Origin: Pseudohoeflea suaedae
GTDB lineage: Bacteria; Pseudomonadota; Alphaproteobacteria; Rhizobiales; Rhizobiaceae
DNA: 64,000 nt
Assembly: GCF_004354915.1 (NCBI RefSeq)
Contig: NZ_SMSI01000001.1
Coordinates: 1,116,001 to 1,180,000 of the forward strand
Direction: 5' to 3'
Position numbers and translations under genes: made by a program. Each line of letters begins with the position of its first letter. The first letter of the stretch is position 1. The notes below the pieces were generated by a model. The model saw only the letters and a program-made list of their open reading frames with translations, was not told where the DNA came from and searched no databases. Below, piece after piece: positions 45,516-54,558 of this stretch.

Positions 45516-47581
45516 GCAAGCCCGTTCTCTCCTATCTCGGTGAAACCAGATTGGCGCTCGGCCCGGCCGAAAACGCCGAAGGCCATCCGTGGCGCAGGGC
45601 CGAGGCCGACGGCGTCGTCTGGCTGGTGCTCGATTGCGCCGACACCTCGACAAACACCATTTCGGAAGCCGTCCTCGAAGGACTCAATGCCGAAGTCGAA
45701 GCGCTGGAGAAATCTCCGCCCAAGGCGGTGGTCCTGCGCTCGGCCAAGAAAAACGGTTTCGCAGCCGGTGCCGACATCAACGGCTTCCGCGAGATGACCG
45801 GCGATGGCGCGGTCGGTATGCTCCGGAAGGGTGCCGAAGTCCTCGATCGCTTCGAGAGACTGCGCTGCCCGACCATCGCGGTCGTGCACGGCATGGCGCT
45901 TGGCGCCGGTTTCGAGATCGCGCTCGCCTGCGACTACCGCATAGCCGTTGACGGCGCCACATTCGGCTTCCCGGAAGTCAATCTCGGCCTTCACCCCGGT
46001 CTGGGCGGCACCTGTCGACTGCCCGCGCTCATCGATCCGCTCGAAGCCATGACGATGATGCTGACCGGCAAGACGGCCTATACGAAGAAGGCCAGATCGC
46101 TCGGCATTGTCGATGCGGTCGTCGAGGAGCGCCACGTCGAGGCGGCGGTTGAAGCTGTCGTCGCGGGCAAGGTCGAACGCCGCAAGCCGGGTCTCAAGGC
46201 CAAGGCGCTGCAGTTCGAGGCGGCGCGCGGGCTGGTCGCCAACCGCATGCGCTCCGAAACGGGCAAGAAGGCGAAGAAGGAGCACTATCCCGCGCCCTAT
46301 GCCCTGATCGATATCTGGGAAGAGCATGGCGACGACCGGAAGGCGATGCAGAAGGCGGAGATCGAGAGTTTCGCCGCATTGCTCAAATCCGATACCTCGC
46401 AGAACCTGCAGCGTGTGTTCTTCCTGCAGCAGGGCCTGAAAAACGCCGCCCGCGGCGAAGACGGGATAGATCATGTCCACGTCATCGGCGCGGGCGAGAT
46501 GGGCGCGGAGATTGCCGCCTGGGCGGCCATTCGCGGCAAGCGCGTCACGCTCGGCGACATCGATCTCAAGCCGCTCGGAAAGGCCGTGAAAACCGCGGCC
46601 GGGATCTGCAAGGACAAGCATCTGACGGGTATCGAGACGCGCGACGTGCTCGATCGGCTGATCCCGGATCCGAAAGGCTACGGGCTGGCCAAGGCCGATC
46701 TGGTCATCGAAGCGGCGACGGAAAATCCGGAACTCAAGGAAAAGATCTACGCCGATTCCGAAGAGCGCATGAAGCCGGATGCGATACTTGCGACCAACAC
46801 GTCCAGCCTGCGCCTCTCCGAGCTTGGCTCGAAACTGAAGAATCCGGGCCGCTTTGCCGGACTGCATTTCTTCAACCCGGTCTCGAAGATGCAGCTCCTC
46901 GAAGTCGTCAGTCAGGAGGGCACCGATGAACACGTGCTTGAACGTCTGATGGCGTTTTGCGGCGAGATTTCCCGTCTTCCGGTGCCTGTCACCGATTATC
47001 CCGGCTTCCTCGTCAACCGCGCGCTGACGCCATATCTCATGGAGGCGATGGTGTTGATGGAGGAAGGCGTCGATAAGGAAATCATCGACAGGGCGGCGAT
47101 CGATTTCGGCATGCCGATGGGACCTGTCGCGCTCGCCGATCAGGTGGGGCTTGATATCTGCCTGCATGTCGCCGAGAGCCTCAAATCATCGCTCGAAAAG
47201 CCTATGCCGGCAAGCAGCGACAAGCTTCGCCGTAAGGTCGAAGCGGGCAATAAGGGCAAGAAATCCGGCAAGGGCTTCTATGACTGGTCCGACGGCACGC
47301 CGCGCCCGGATACGGACAAAGCCGGACCCGACGACCTGACCGATCGGCTGATCCTGCCGATGCTCGACGGTTGCGTGGAATGTCTGCGCAAGGGCGTGGC
47401 GAAAAGCGCGGACGAAGTGGATGGTGCCATGATCTTCGCCACCGGTTTCGCGCCGTTCCGCGGCGGGCCTATGCACTACGCCAGAACCCGTGGTACCGAA
47501 GAAATCCGTAAACGTCTTGAGGAACTCGCGGAGCGTCACGGAAACCGGTTCGCGCCGGACCCGGGGTGGGCCGACTTGTAA
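45512..47581 (+). CDS. fadJ: Enoyl-CoA hydratase / 3-hydroxyacyl-CoA dehydrogenase (FadJ-like)
   Basis: A 689-residue bifunctional enzyme. Residues 1-300 are the crotonase domain (GFAAGADINGFREMTGDGA and ALGAGFEIALACDYRIAVDG oxyanion and catalytic parts). A Rossmann NAD domain starts near 322 (HVIGAGEMGAEIAAWAA) with the dehydrogenase His in GLHFFNPVSKMQLLEVV, and the C-terminal domain follows. It performs hydration and NAD-dependent oxidation, the two middle steps of beta-oxidation. ATG 45512 overlaps the thiolase stop. It lies in FadJ-type order: dehydrogenase, thiolase, multifunctional enzyme. Confidence 0.93.
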   Translation: MSKPVLSYLGETRLALGPAENAEGHPWRRAEADGVVWLVLDCADTSTNTISEAVLEGLNAEVEALEKSPPKAVVLRSAKKNGFAAGADINGFREMTGDGAVGMLRKGAEVLDRFERLRCPTIAVVHGMALGAGFEIALACDYRIAVDGATFGFPEVNLGLHPGLGGTCRLPALIDPLEAMTMMLTGKTAYTKKARSLGIVDAVVEERHVEAAVEAVVAGKVERRKPGLKAKALQFEAARGLVANRMRSETGKKAKKEHYPAPYALIDIWEEHGDDRKAMQKAEIESFAALLKSDTSQNLQRVFFLQQGLKNAARGEDGIDHVHVIGAGEMGAEIAAWAAIRGKRVTLGDIDLKPLGKAVKTAAGICKDKHLTGIETRDVLDRLIPDPKGYGLAKADLVIEAATENPELKEKIYADSEERMKPDAILATNTSSLRLSELGSKLKNPGRFAGLHFFNPVSKMQLLEVVSQEGTDEHVLERLMAFCGEISRLPVPVTDYPGFLVNRALTPYLMEAMVLMEEGVDKEIIDRAAIDFGMPMGPVALADQVGLDICLHVAESLKSSLEKPMPASSDKLRRKVEAGNKGKKSGKGFYDWSDGTPRPDTDKAGPDDLTDRLILPMLDGCVECLRKGVAKSADEVDGAMIFATGFAPFRGGPMHYARTRGTEEIRKRLEELAERHGNRFAPDPGWADL

Positions 47582-47587
47582 ATCGCC

Positions 47588-49408
47588 ATGCACAGACTGA
47601 CAGATGCCGAGGCCGCCGCGCGCGAGATCGTGGCGGCGACGGGTGGCGATATCCGGGTCGGTTTGCCGCTGGGCCTCGGCAAGCCTGTCACCCTGATCAA
47701 TGCGCTGGTCAAGCTCGCTTGCGACGATCCGGCAATCAGGCTCCAGATCTTCACGGCCCTGACACTTGAGGTGCCGGAGGCGGGCGAGGGGATCCAGGGG
47801 CGGTTCCTCGGCCCCGCCCGTGATCGTCTGTTCGGCGCCTATCCGGGCCTTCTCTATGCGGACCTGCTTCGCAAGGATGCGCTGCCCGCCAATATCGAGG
47901 TCTCCGAGTTTTTCCTGCTCGCCGGGCGTTGGCTGGATAATGATACGGTCCAGCAGAATTACCTTTCCGCCAATTACACGCACGCATTCGACGTGCTGGT
48001 TTCACGCCGTCCGAACGTGCTCGTTCAGCTGGTCGCGGAGGGAGAGGGCGGTTTTAGTCTCTCCTCGAATACCGATATTTCCACCGATCTGTTCCGACTG
48101 CGCGACCAGGGCAAACTCGATTTTGCCGCCTTCGCCGAAATCAGCGATGACATGCCTTTCCTGACCGGGCCGGGCGCTGTGGTGGACAAGGAGCAGTTTC
48201 ATGCCGTCCTCGATCCGGACGAGAAGTTCGAACTTTTCTCCGCCGTGAAACGGCCGGTCAATCTGACGGCGCATGCGATCGGCCTGCATGTCTCGCGGCT
48301 GGTTGAAGATGGCGGCACCCTGCAGATCGGCATCGGCGCCATCGGGGATTCCGTCGCCCACGCGCTTTTGCTGCGCCATCACGGAAAAGCCGGCGCGATA
48401 TATGCCGGTTGCCCGTTCCCGGTTCCCCAGGGCGATACGCAACCGTTCGAAAAGGGCCTTCACGGCGTAAGCGAAATGCTGGTCGGCGGTCTTCTGAAAC
48501 TCTTCGAGGAGGGCGTGGTCAAACGCGAAGTCGATGGCCGCGCAATCTATGCCGGCTTCTTCGTCGAGACCCGGGACTTCTACCGCGCGCTGCGCGAGAT
48601 GCCGCAAGCCCGCCGCGACAAGATCGCCATGGTCCCGGTGAGTTTTACGAATGCGCTTTACGGCGACGAGGAGAAGAAGCGCGCCGCGCGGGTGAAAGCC
48701 CGCTTCATCAATGGTGCGATGAAGGTTTCCCTTCTGGGCGACGTCATGTCGGACGCGATCGGCGATGGTCGCGTGGTCAGTGGCGTCGGCGGGCAGTTCA
48801 ACTTCGTCGAACAGGCTCTGGCGCTCGACGGTGGCCGCTCCGTCATCACGCTTGCGGCGACCCGCAGGTCCGGCGGAAGACTGCACTCCAACATCGCATG
48901 GGACGTCGAGTGCACCACCGTTCCCCGCCACCTGCGCGACATCGTGGTCACGGAGTACGGCGTCGCCGATATCTGGGGCAAGTCGGACGCCGAAGTCATC
49001 GCCGCCCTTGTCGAGATCGCCGACAGCCGCTTCCAGGAGGATCTCGTTGCCCGCGCCAAGAAGGCAGGCAAGCTGCCCCGCAGCTACGTGCTGCCAGACA
49101 GCGCAAGGCATAATCTGCCTGAAACGGTTTCGGCCTGGCTCGGCCCGCATCGTGAGCTATTGCCGGCCTTTCCGCTCGGCACGGATTTTGACGAGATCGA
49201 GCAAGAACTCCTGCCGGTGCTCGCCCGCCTCAAGCAGGAGGCATCATCCGTCACGGGCTATATCCGCCTTGCGGCGGCCGCTTTCACGGCCAAGCCCCAC
49301 CCCCACGAGAAAGAAGCCCTCGATCGCATGGGTTTTTCCGCCAATACAGTCAGCCTTTCGGGCATTGCACTCAAGGGCGCGCTGAGACTGGTCGCGAAGA
49401 GCCGCTGA
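47588..49408 (+). CDS. Acetyl-CoA hydrolase/transferase-family protein
   Basis: A 606-residue class I CoA-transferase-fold protein with the AcetylCoA_hyd_C region in its C-terminal half (VVSGVGGQFNFVEQALALDG, then STIIALAATR-like VITLAATRRSGGRLHSNIAW and VVTEYGVADIWGKSDAEVIA). Such enzymes hydrolyse acyl-CoA or transfer CoA between acids. It lies 6 nt after fadJ in the same operon, so it may release CoA or activate an acid substrate for the beta-oxidation enzymes. It is longer than the typical 500-residue family member because of a divergent N-terminal half. Substrate unknown. Confidence 0.82.
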   Translation: MHRLTDAEAAAREIVAATGGDIRVGLPLGLGKPVTLINALVKLACDDPAIRLQIFTALTLEVPEAGEGIQGRFLGPARDRLFGAYPGLLYADLLRKDALPANIEVSEFFLLAGRWLDNDTVQQNYLSANYTHAFDVLVSRRPNVLVQLVAEGEGGFSLSSNTDISTDLFRLRDQGKLDFAAFAEISDDMPFLTGPGAVVDKEQFHAVLDPDEKFELFSAVKRPVNLTAHAIGLHVSRLVEDGGTLQIGIGAIGDSVAHALLLRHHGKAGAIYAGCPFPVPQGDTQPFEKGLHGVSEMLVGGLLKLFEEGVVKREVDGRAIYAGFFVETRDFYRALREMPQARRDKIAMVPVSFTNALYGDEEKKRAARVKARFINGAMKVSLLGDVMSDAIGDGRVVSGVGGQFNFVEQALALDGGRSVITLAATRRSGGRLHSNIAWDVECTTVPRHLRDIVVTEYGVADIWGKSDAEVIAALVEIADSRFQEDLVARAKKAGKLPRSYVLPDSARHNLPETVSAWLGPHRELLPAFPLGTDFDEIEQELLPVLARLKQEASSVTGYIRLAAAAFTAKPHPHEKEALDRMGFSANTVSLSGIALKGALRLVAKSR

Positions 49409-49421
49409 ACTCGGTTCATGC

Positions 49422-49451
49422 GGGAATGGCCGGCAGGATCGGCCCTTTCCC
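49422..49451. terminator. Hairpin between convergent operons
   Basis: A nested inverted repeat (GGGAA and GGCCG pairing with CGGCC and TTTCCC, loop GCAGGAT) lies between the ends of the beta-oxidation operon and the minus-strand gene at 49472. The U-run is poor, so this is a candidate transcription end, not a certain one. Confidence 0.45.
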
Positions 49452-49471
49452 GTCCCTTGCATCGTATCCGG

Positions 49472-50233
49472 TCAGCGCCGGGCAGCTCGATGTCTGGCAA
49501 GGGTCTTTTCGACGCCGGAGAGCGCGTCCAGTATCTCCTTTCGCCAGCCGCCGGGAGACAGTTTGCGGACCGAAGAGTGAGCGGCGCAGACGATTGGCGT
49601 ACCAGCCCAGCGGTCGGCGATGTCGCGGGCCCATTTCTCGAAGTCGTCGGATGCATCCGGCCGGTCCTGCAGCGCCTTTGCCAGCGTCGGATGAAACCTG
49701 AGCCTGGATTGAGGCAGCAGCTTGCCGAGCAGTCCAGGTGCCGCGAGCACCATGATCGTATCGTCGACATGGACGATGCCGCTCTCCCTGTGGCGAACGA
49801 GAACCGATGAGAAATGGACATTCTCGTTTGCGCAGACGAGATCCACGCCCGCCGGCACCGAGAAATCGAGGTCTTCGGCGAACTGTGCCTGCGTGGCCTT
49901 GTCCTCGATGATCCCCTGTTCCCACGGCAATTCCGGTGCCTTCCTGTGATGGCGGCCGGTGCCGATCAGGCGGGCATGCGGCAGCAGTCGGTGCACAGCG
50001 GTACAGTGAAGCGTATGGAAGGGATGGACATTGATGATCGCCTCGATTGCCTGCCCGCCATCCGTCAGCGCGAGAAGTGAATTGCGGTCGCTTTCATCAA
50101 GCTCGTAGCTGTCGAGCAGGAGGAACCTGCCATTCGCGCGTCTTGCGAGAGACATGTGCGTTCCGACACTGATGACCTTGGCAATCTTGAAATCGCCGCG
50201 GAAGGTCCAGAAGTTGTCCGCCAGTTGCCTCAT
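49472..50233 (-). CDS. Uncharacterised metallo-hydrolase-like protein
   Basis: A 253-residue cytoplasmic protein with no signal peptide. It begins MRQLADNFWTFRGDFKIAKV and carries VISVGTHMSLARRANGRFLL, then NVHPFHTLHCTAVHRLLPHA and TGRHHRKAPELPWE, and later IVHVDDTIMVLAAPGLL. This order of His and Asp motifs resembles a divergent metallo-beta-lactamase fold (DUF4336-like), but the canonical HxHxDH motif is not present, so catalysis is doubtful. ATG 50233 is chosen because it starts the conserved-looking segment. Divergent from the amidotransferase gene; function unknown. Confidence 0.6.
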   Translation of the reverse strand: MRQLADNFWTFRGDFKIAKVISVGTHMSLARRANGRFLLLDSYELDESDRNSLLALTDGGQAIEAIINVHPFHTLHCTAVHRLLPHARLIGTGRHHRKAPELPWEQGIIEDKATQAQFAEDLDFSVPAGVDLVCANENVHFSSVLVRHRESGIVHVDDTIMVLAAPGLLGKLLPQSRLRFHPTLAKALQDRPDASDDFEKWARDIADRWAGTPIVCAAHSSVRKLSPGGWRKEILDALSGVEKTLARHRAARR

Positions 50234-50445
50234 CTTGCCATTTCCCCGGTGCGTTGATCGTCGTGCGGGGCGCGGTTGCCCTGGCCCTGAGACGACAAAT
50301 GAATGGGACTTGCGAATGTTCCTGATCCAGTTCGATGTCGATGTGAACAATGTTGCAATTGCCGAGCATCGAGCGGACCGGCTTGTCATCCGGCGATCAT
50401 ACCCGTTAGCAAGGTGGCGAGATAGAATTGCCGGAAAGTTTGACG

Positions 50446-51129
50446 ATGAAGATCGCGATCCTGAACCTGACCCTGCCGTTTCCGGGCACCTCCGCCTTCG
50501 CCGAAACCGGCCGGCAGATCCGCGACTGGATCGCTCCCGCGCTGCCGGGGAGTGAATTCACCATCCTCGATATCGCTCAGGGCCTCCAGCTTCCGGTGCC
50601 TGACGCCTATGACGGCTTCATCATCAGCGGATCGGAGGCGGGCGTTTACGATCAGGTCGCGTGGATGGAGCCGCTCAAGGCGTTTCTGCTTGCGGCACGG
50701 GATGCAGCCAAACCGCTGGTCGGCATCTGTTTCGGCCACCAGATCATGGCCCACACCTTTGGTGGACACGCGGAAAAGGCGGCCGCCGGGATCGCGGTCG
50801 GCGCCAGACGTTTCACGCTCGACGGCGTCGAGACATATGCGAATGTCTGGCATCAGGATCAGGTCGTCCTCGTTCCGCCATGCGCGCGTGTGAGCGGCTT
50901 TGCCGATTATTGCCCCGTCGGCATGCTGGATTACGAGTTTCCGGCTTTTTCCATGCAGTTTCATCCGGAATATTCGCGTGCGTTTCTGACCCGCGAAATC
51001 GGCGTTATTCTCGGCAAGGGTATCGACCCGGATCTGGCCGAGCGTGCGCTGGAAAGCATGGCCCGCGCCGACGTGCCCGCTGATCTGATGGCGAACCGCG
51101 CCGCAGGAACATTCAGGCAGTTCGCCTGA
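50446..51129 (+). CDS. Class I glutamine amidotransferase-like protein
   Basis: A 227-residue GATase1 protein. The catalytic triad is visible: Cys in PLVGICFGHQIMAHTFGG and His-x-Glu in MQFHPEYSRAFL. It resembles GuaA-type stand-alone amidotransferases and hydrolases such as gamma-glutamyl-polyamine hydrolase. ATG 50446 has GGAAAG upstream. It reads towards the ten-gene catabolic operon and its 3' end overlaps the aldolase gene by 17 nt on the other strand. It could hydrolyse a gamma-glutamyl amide in that pathway, but this is inference. Confidence 0.85.
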   Translation: MKIAILNLTLPFPGTSAFAETGRQIRDWIAPALPGSEFTILDIAQGLQLPVPDAYDGFIISGSEAGVYDQVAWMEPLKAFLLAARDAAKPLVGICFGHQIMAHTFGGHAEKAAAGIAVGARRFTLDGVETYANVWHQDQVVLVPPCARVSGFADYCPVGMLDYEFPAFSMQFHPEYSRAFLTREIGVILGKGIDPDLAERALESMARADVPADLMANRAAGTFRQFA

Positions 51130-51883
51130 AGGCTTTCACGGTTTCCATTGCGCCGGCTTCGATGAAACGGGCGTCTGAACTGATTGTCACCAGGTTCATG
51201 CCGCGTGCGGCAACGTCTCGCGCGTAATCGGGGGCGCCGCAATGCAGGCAGCACACCAGCCCGGCATCGGCCGTCGTTCTGCGGATATGCTCGATAAGCT
51301 CGAGAACTTCGGGCTCGCTCCGGTCGAACCCCGGCCCGTGGCCGAATGCCGATCCGAGATCCGACGGCCCGATATAGACCCCCGTCAGGCCCGGCACTTT
51401 AAGGATTGCCTCGAGTTCGTCCACGGCGGATCGGGTTTCGATCATCGCGAGCGTGACGATTTCCCGATTGGCGGACGGCTGGTAGCCGGCCCCGAAGGCG
51501 AGCCGTGCCCGGATCGGCCCCGAACTCCGTCTGCCCTCCGGCGGGTAGAGGCATGAGGACACGAAACGCTCGGCGTCCGCCGCAGTCTCGATCATCGGAG
51601 CGATGATGCCCATGGCCCCGGCGTCGAGCGCGCGCATGATCGAGGCTTCATCCACCCAGGGAACGCGCACCATCGAGGCGGCTCCCGATTTCTCTATGAC
51701 GGGCAGAAGCGACAGGAGGTCGGAATAATCCGCCGTCCCGTGTTGCAGGTCGATGGTGAGGGAATCCCAGCCGGCCACCGCCATGGCCTCGGCACTGATC
51801 ACCGAGGGCACGGCCAGCCATCCATTGACGGCTGTGCGGCCCTCGGCCCAGACCTTGCGGAGCGGATTTGAGAAATGTGCCAT
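51113..51883 (-). CDS. HpcH/HpaI-family aldolase
   Basis: A 256-residue TIM-barrel class II aldolase. Typical stretches: GWDSLTIDLQHGTADYSDLL, VRVPWVDEASIMRALDAGAM, IIAPMIETAADAERFVSSCL and GVYIGPSDLGSAFGH. The family cleaves 2-keto-3-deoxy or 4-hydroxy-2-oxo acids to pyruvate and an aldehyde, using a divalent metal. ATG 51883 has AGGAGG at a 4-nt spacing (an ATG 3 nt upstream has only 1 nt). Last gene of the minus-strand operon; a 135-nt gap separates it from the RidA gene. Confidence 0.88.
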   Translation of the reverse strand: MAHFSNPLRKVWAEGRTAVNGWLAVPSVISAEAMAVAGWDSLTIDLQHGTADYSDLLSLLPVIEKSGAASMVRVPWVDEASIMRALDAGAMGIIAPMIETAADAERFVSSCLYPPEGRRSSGPIRARLAFGAGYQPSANREIVTLAMIETRSAVDELEAILKVPGLTGVYIGPSDLGSAFGHGPGFDRSEPEVLELIEHIRRTTADAGLVCCLHCGAPDYARDVAARGMNLVTISSDARFIEAGAMETVKAFRRTA

Positions 51884-52018
51884 CATACCTCCTGCCATGA
51901 CGCCGGACATATGCGGTTGGCACCTCTCCGTCCGCACACGCCCGCGCTAACGTGGCACCGCCACATGCTGCTTGCAAGCGCGAGCGAACGGAGAGGTCGA
52001 TGGTGAAGCCGAGAGGCC

Positions 52019-52366
52019 TCAGGCCGCAGCCACGACGATGATCTCGACCTTGTATTCGGGGGAGGCGAGCTTGCTTTCGCCGCTGGCGCGGGCAGGCGTG
52101 TGGCCTTCCGGTACCCATGCATCCCAGACGGCGTTCATCTCGGCGAAGTCGTCCATGGAATCGAGCCAGATCGTCGCCTGGAGGATCTTTGTCTTGTCCG
52201 ATCCGCAGCGCGCCAGGAGATCGTCGATGTTCTTGAGAATGGCGGACGTCTGCGCGGTGACGCTTTCGCCCTTCGCACCCACCTGACCGGCAAGGTAGAT
52301 CGTGGAATTGTGGACGACGGCCTGGCTCATGCGTGGGCCGGTATCGTGTCTTGTAATGTCGCTCAT
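52019..52366 (-). CDS. RidA family (reactive intermediate deaminase) protein
   Basis: A 115-residue YjgF/RidA protein: RMSQAVVHNSTIYLAGQVGA, then a helix TSAILKNIDDLLARCGSDKT and the C-terminal EYKVEIIVVAAA strand. RidA proteins hydrolyse enamine/imine intermediates made by amino-acid oxidases and PLP enzymes. It lies next to a FAD amino-acid oxidoreductase, whose imine product it probably clears. Confidence 0.9.
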   Translation of the reverse strand: MSDITRHDTGPRMSQAVVHNSTIYLAGQVGAKGESVTAQTSAILKNIDDLLARCGSDKTKILQATIWLDSMDDFAEMNAVWDAWVPEGHTPARASGESKLASPEYKVEIIVVAAA

Positions 52367-52393
52367 GTGTCGTTTCCTTCCTGACTGTAGTTC

Positions 52394-53500
52394 TTAAGCG
52401 TCGCCGAACCGACTCGGATCAAGCGCGGCGATGGTCGTGGCGTTTAGATCGGTTTTTTCGCCGCGGCACAATTGGACAGTCAGTCGCGCGAGCGCCGGCG
52501 CCGTCTGTATGCCGTAGCCGCCCTGGCCAGCCAGCCAGAAGAAACCCTCGCGCTCCGCGTCGAACCCGCAAACAGGCGTGCGATCGGGCGCGAAGCTGCG
52601 CAAGCCGGCCCAGCTCGTCTCCACCCGGGTGACCGGCGTGGTCACCGCCTGCTCGAAACGGAAAAGCCCCTCGGCCAGGTCCATCTCGTCTGCCCAGGCG
52701 TCATGCGCCTCGACCGGTGTTTCATCCGCCGGAGACACCATCATCTTGCCGGCTTCCGGCTTGGCGTACCAGCGTTCGCTGGCCGATGCCACGAGCGGCC
52801 AGCTGTCGATCGCGTAGCCATCGGGAGCGGGCAGGAGTGCCGCCGACCGCCGCATCGGGGTGATCGAAAGCGGCTTCGCCCCGCCAAGTCGGGCAATCTG
52901 ATCGGCCCAGGCGCCGGCGGCATTGATGACGACCGGCGCGGAAAAGCGGCCCTGAGGCGTTTCGGCCGTCCATAGGCCGTCCTTGCGCATCAGCGCGCCG
53001 GCCGGAGCACCGGTAACGATATTGCCGCCACGCTGGCGCAACAGCCGGATGAGCCCCTGGAGAAAGCGATCCACGTCGATATCCATCGCATCCCGCTCGA
53101 TTGCCGCTGCGGCAATCGGCTCGGGGCGCAGGATGGGAAACAGCTCGACGGCTTCCGCAGCGGTCAGGCGATCCATGCCGGAGGCTCCGGCGACATAGGC
53201 GTCGAAGGTCGGGAGTTCGTCCTCGGTGGCGATCATCAATTCGCCGCGCGGGGAGAGAAGGCTTGTTTCGCTCACGCCTTCCGGCTGCTCGAGGAAGCCG
53301 TGGGCATTGGCATTCAGCGCCCTGAGCGTGGCGTTGCCATAGTTGCGGATATAGATGGCAGCGGTGCGTCCGGTCGCGTGGTAACCGGGCGTCGTCTCTG
53401 TTTCGAGCACGGTGACCCGTGCCGTTTCCGACAGGAAGGCTGCCGCGGATATGCCGGCGATGCCGCCACCGATGACGAGGAAATCGCTTGTCTGGATCAT
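52394..53500 (-). CDS. FAD-dependent D-amino-acid oxidoreductase (DauA/DadA-like)
   Basis: A 368-residue DAO-type flavoprotein. The dinucleotide motif is VIGGGIAGISAAAFLSE (residues 9-25), and TTPGYHATGRTAAIYIRNYG resembles D-arginine dehydrogenase (DauA). Conserved late segments include SWAGLRSFAPDRTPVCGFD and FFWLAGQGGYGIQTAPALAR. The reaction is oxidation of an amine or D-amino acid to an imino acid. It overlaps the amidohydrolase gene by 4 nt and is 27 nt from ridA. Confidence 0.88.
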   Translation of the reverse strand: MIQTSDFLVIGGGIAGISAAAFLSETARVTVLETETTPGYHATGRTAAIYIRNYGNATLRALNANAHGFLEQPEGVSETSLLSPRGELMIATEDELPTFDAYVAGASGMDRLTAAEAVELFPILRPEPIAAAAIERDAMDIDVDRFLQGLIRLLRQRGGNIVTGAPAGALMRKDGLWTAETPQGRFSAPVVINAAGAWADQIARLGGAKPLSITPMRRSAALLPAPDGYAIDSWPLVASASERWYAKPEAGKMMVSPADETPVEAHDAWADEMDLAEGLFRFEQAVTTPVTRVETSWAGLRSFAPDRTPVCGFDAEREGFFWLAGQGGYGIQTAPALARLTVQLCRGEKTDLNATTIAALDPSRFGDA

Positions 53501-54522
53501 GATGCCGACTGATAGCCTTCGAGGAAGCTGCGCAGGTTGTGGCCGAGTTCCTCGCTGAGATAGCCGCCTTCCTGCACCATCAGGGTGGGCAGTCCAACCC
53601 TGGCAATCTCCGCACCGATCCGGGCGAAACCCGGCGTGGTCACCGCGAGTCCCCTGAGCGGATCGTTCTCATAGGCATCGAGCCCGAGCGCGATGACAAG
53701 GACGTCGGGGCCGAAATCGCCGATGCGTGACAGCGCGGTTTCGAGCGTTGCCAGATAGGCCTCGTCGCCGGTGCCGCGTTCGAGCGGCAGGTTGAGGTTG
53801 TAGCCGAGCCCTTCACCTTCGCCGCGCTCGGCTGCATGGCCCCAGTAGAAGGGGTAGAAACGCATCGGATCGGCATGGATCGATACGGTCAGCACATCCT
53901 TGCGCCGGTAGAAGATGCCCTGCGTGCCGTTGCCGTGATGGACGTCGACATCGAGGATCGCCGTGCGAAGCCCGCGCCGGGTGAATTCGTCCGCGGCGAT
54001 GGCCGAATTGTTGAGAAAGCAGAACCCGCCGGCGAGGTCGGCGAAGGCGTGATGGCCCGGAGGACGGCTGAGCGCATAGACGGCCGTCTCGCCGCCGGCG
54101 ATGGCATCGACACCGGAGAGAGCGGTCTGCGCCGACCAGTAGGCCGATTCCCATGTTCCCGAAGAAATCGGGCAGGACGTGTCGGTCTGGTGGTACCCGG
54201 CCTGGCCAACCGCCGAGCGCGGATAGCTGTCGGTGCGGTTGGCCGGATGAACGTTGGGTATCACCTCGTCGGCCGCCCCCTCGATCCGCTTCCAGCGGTC
54301 ATGGATGGTTCTGAGAAAGGTCAGATATTCGGCCGAATGGATGGCGGCGATCGGTCCGAGCCCGATATCCCGCGGCGCTTGAAATGTGCAGCCGGCGGCC
54401 TCCGCTCCGCCCTTCAGCACCTCGATGCGGCGCGGTTGCTCCGGATTGGCGAGTCTGCTGCCATTGGCCATGAAGTGCTTGGGGTCATGCGCGGACTGGC
54501 GCGGGTCGAGAATGGCTTTCAT
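53497..54522 (-). CDS. Acetylpolyamine amidohydrolase (histone-deacetylase family)
   Basis: A 341-residue protein, the same length as the characterised Mycoplana acetylpolyamine amidohydrolase. Zinc ligands are visible at D193, H195 (ILDVDVHHGNGTQG) and D282 (ALGLDAYENDP), the His pair at H158/H159 (RPPGHHAFADLAGG), and the catalytic Tyr at Y321 (VQEGGYLSEELG). It should remove acetyl or short-acyl groups from acylated polyamines or related amines. Together with the polyamine-type importer this makes an acylated amine the likely substrate. Overlaps the FAD oxidoreductase gene (ATGA). Confidence 0.9.
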   Translation of the reverse strand: MKAILDPRQSAHDPKHFMANGSRLANPEQPRRIEVLKGGAEAAGCTFQAPRDIGLGPIAAIHSAEYLTFLRTIHDRWKRIEGAADEVIPNVHPANRTDSYPRSAVGQAGYHQTDTSCPISSGTWESAYWSAQTALSGVDAIAGGETAVYALSRPPGHHAFADLAGGFCFLNNSAIAADEFTRRGLRTAILDVDVHHGNGTQGIFYRRKDVLTVSIHADPMRFYPFYWGHAAERGEGEGLGYNLNLPLERGTGDEAYLATLETALSRIGDFGPDVLVIALGLDAYENDPLRGLAVTTPGFARIGAEIARVGLPTLMVQEGGYLSEELGHNLRSFLEGYQSAS

Positions 54523-54558
54523 CGGTAATATCCCGAGTTGTTCATGTTTTTGTTTCGG

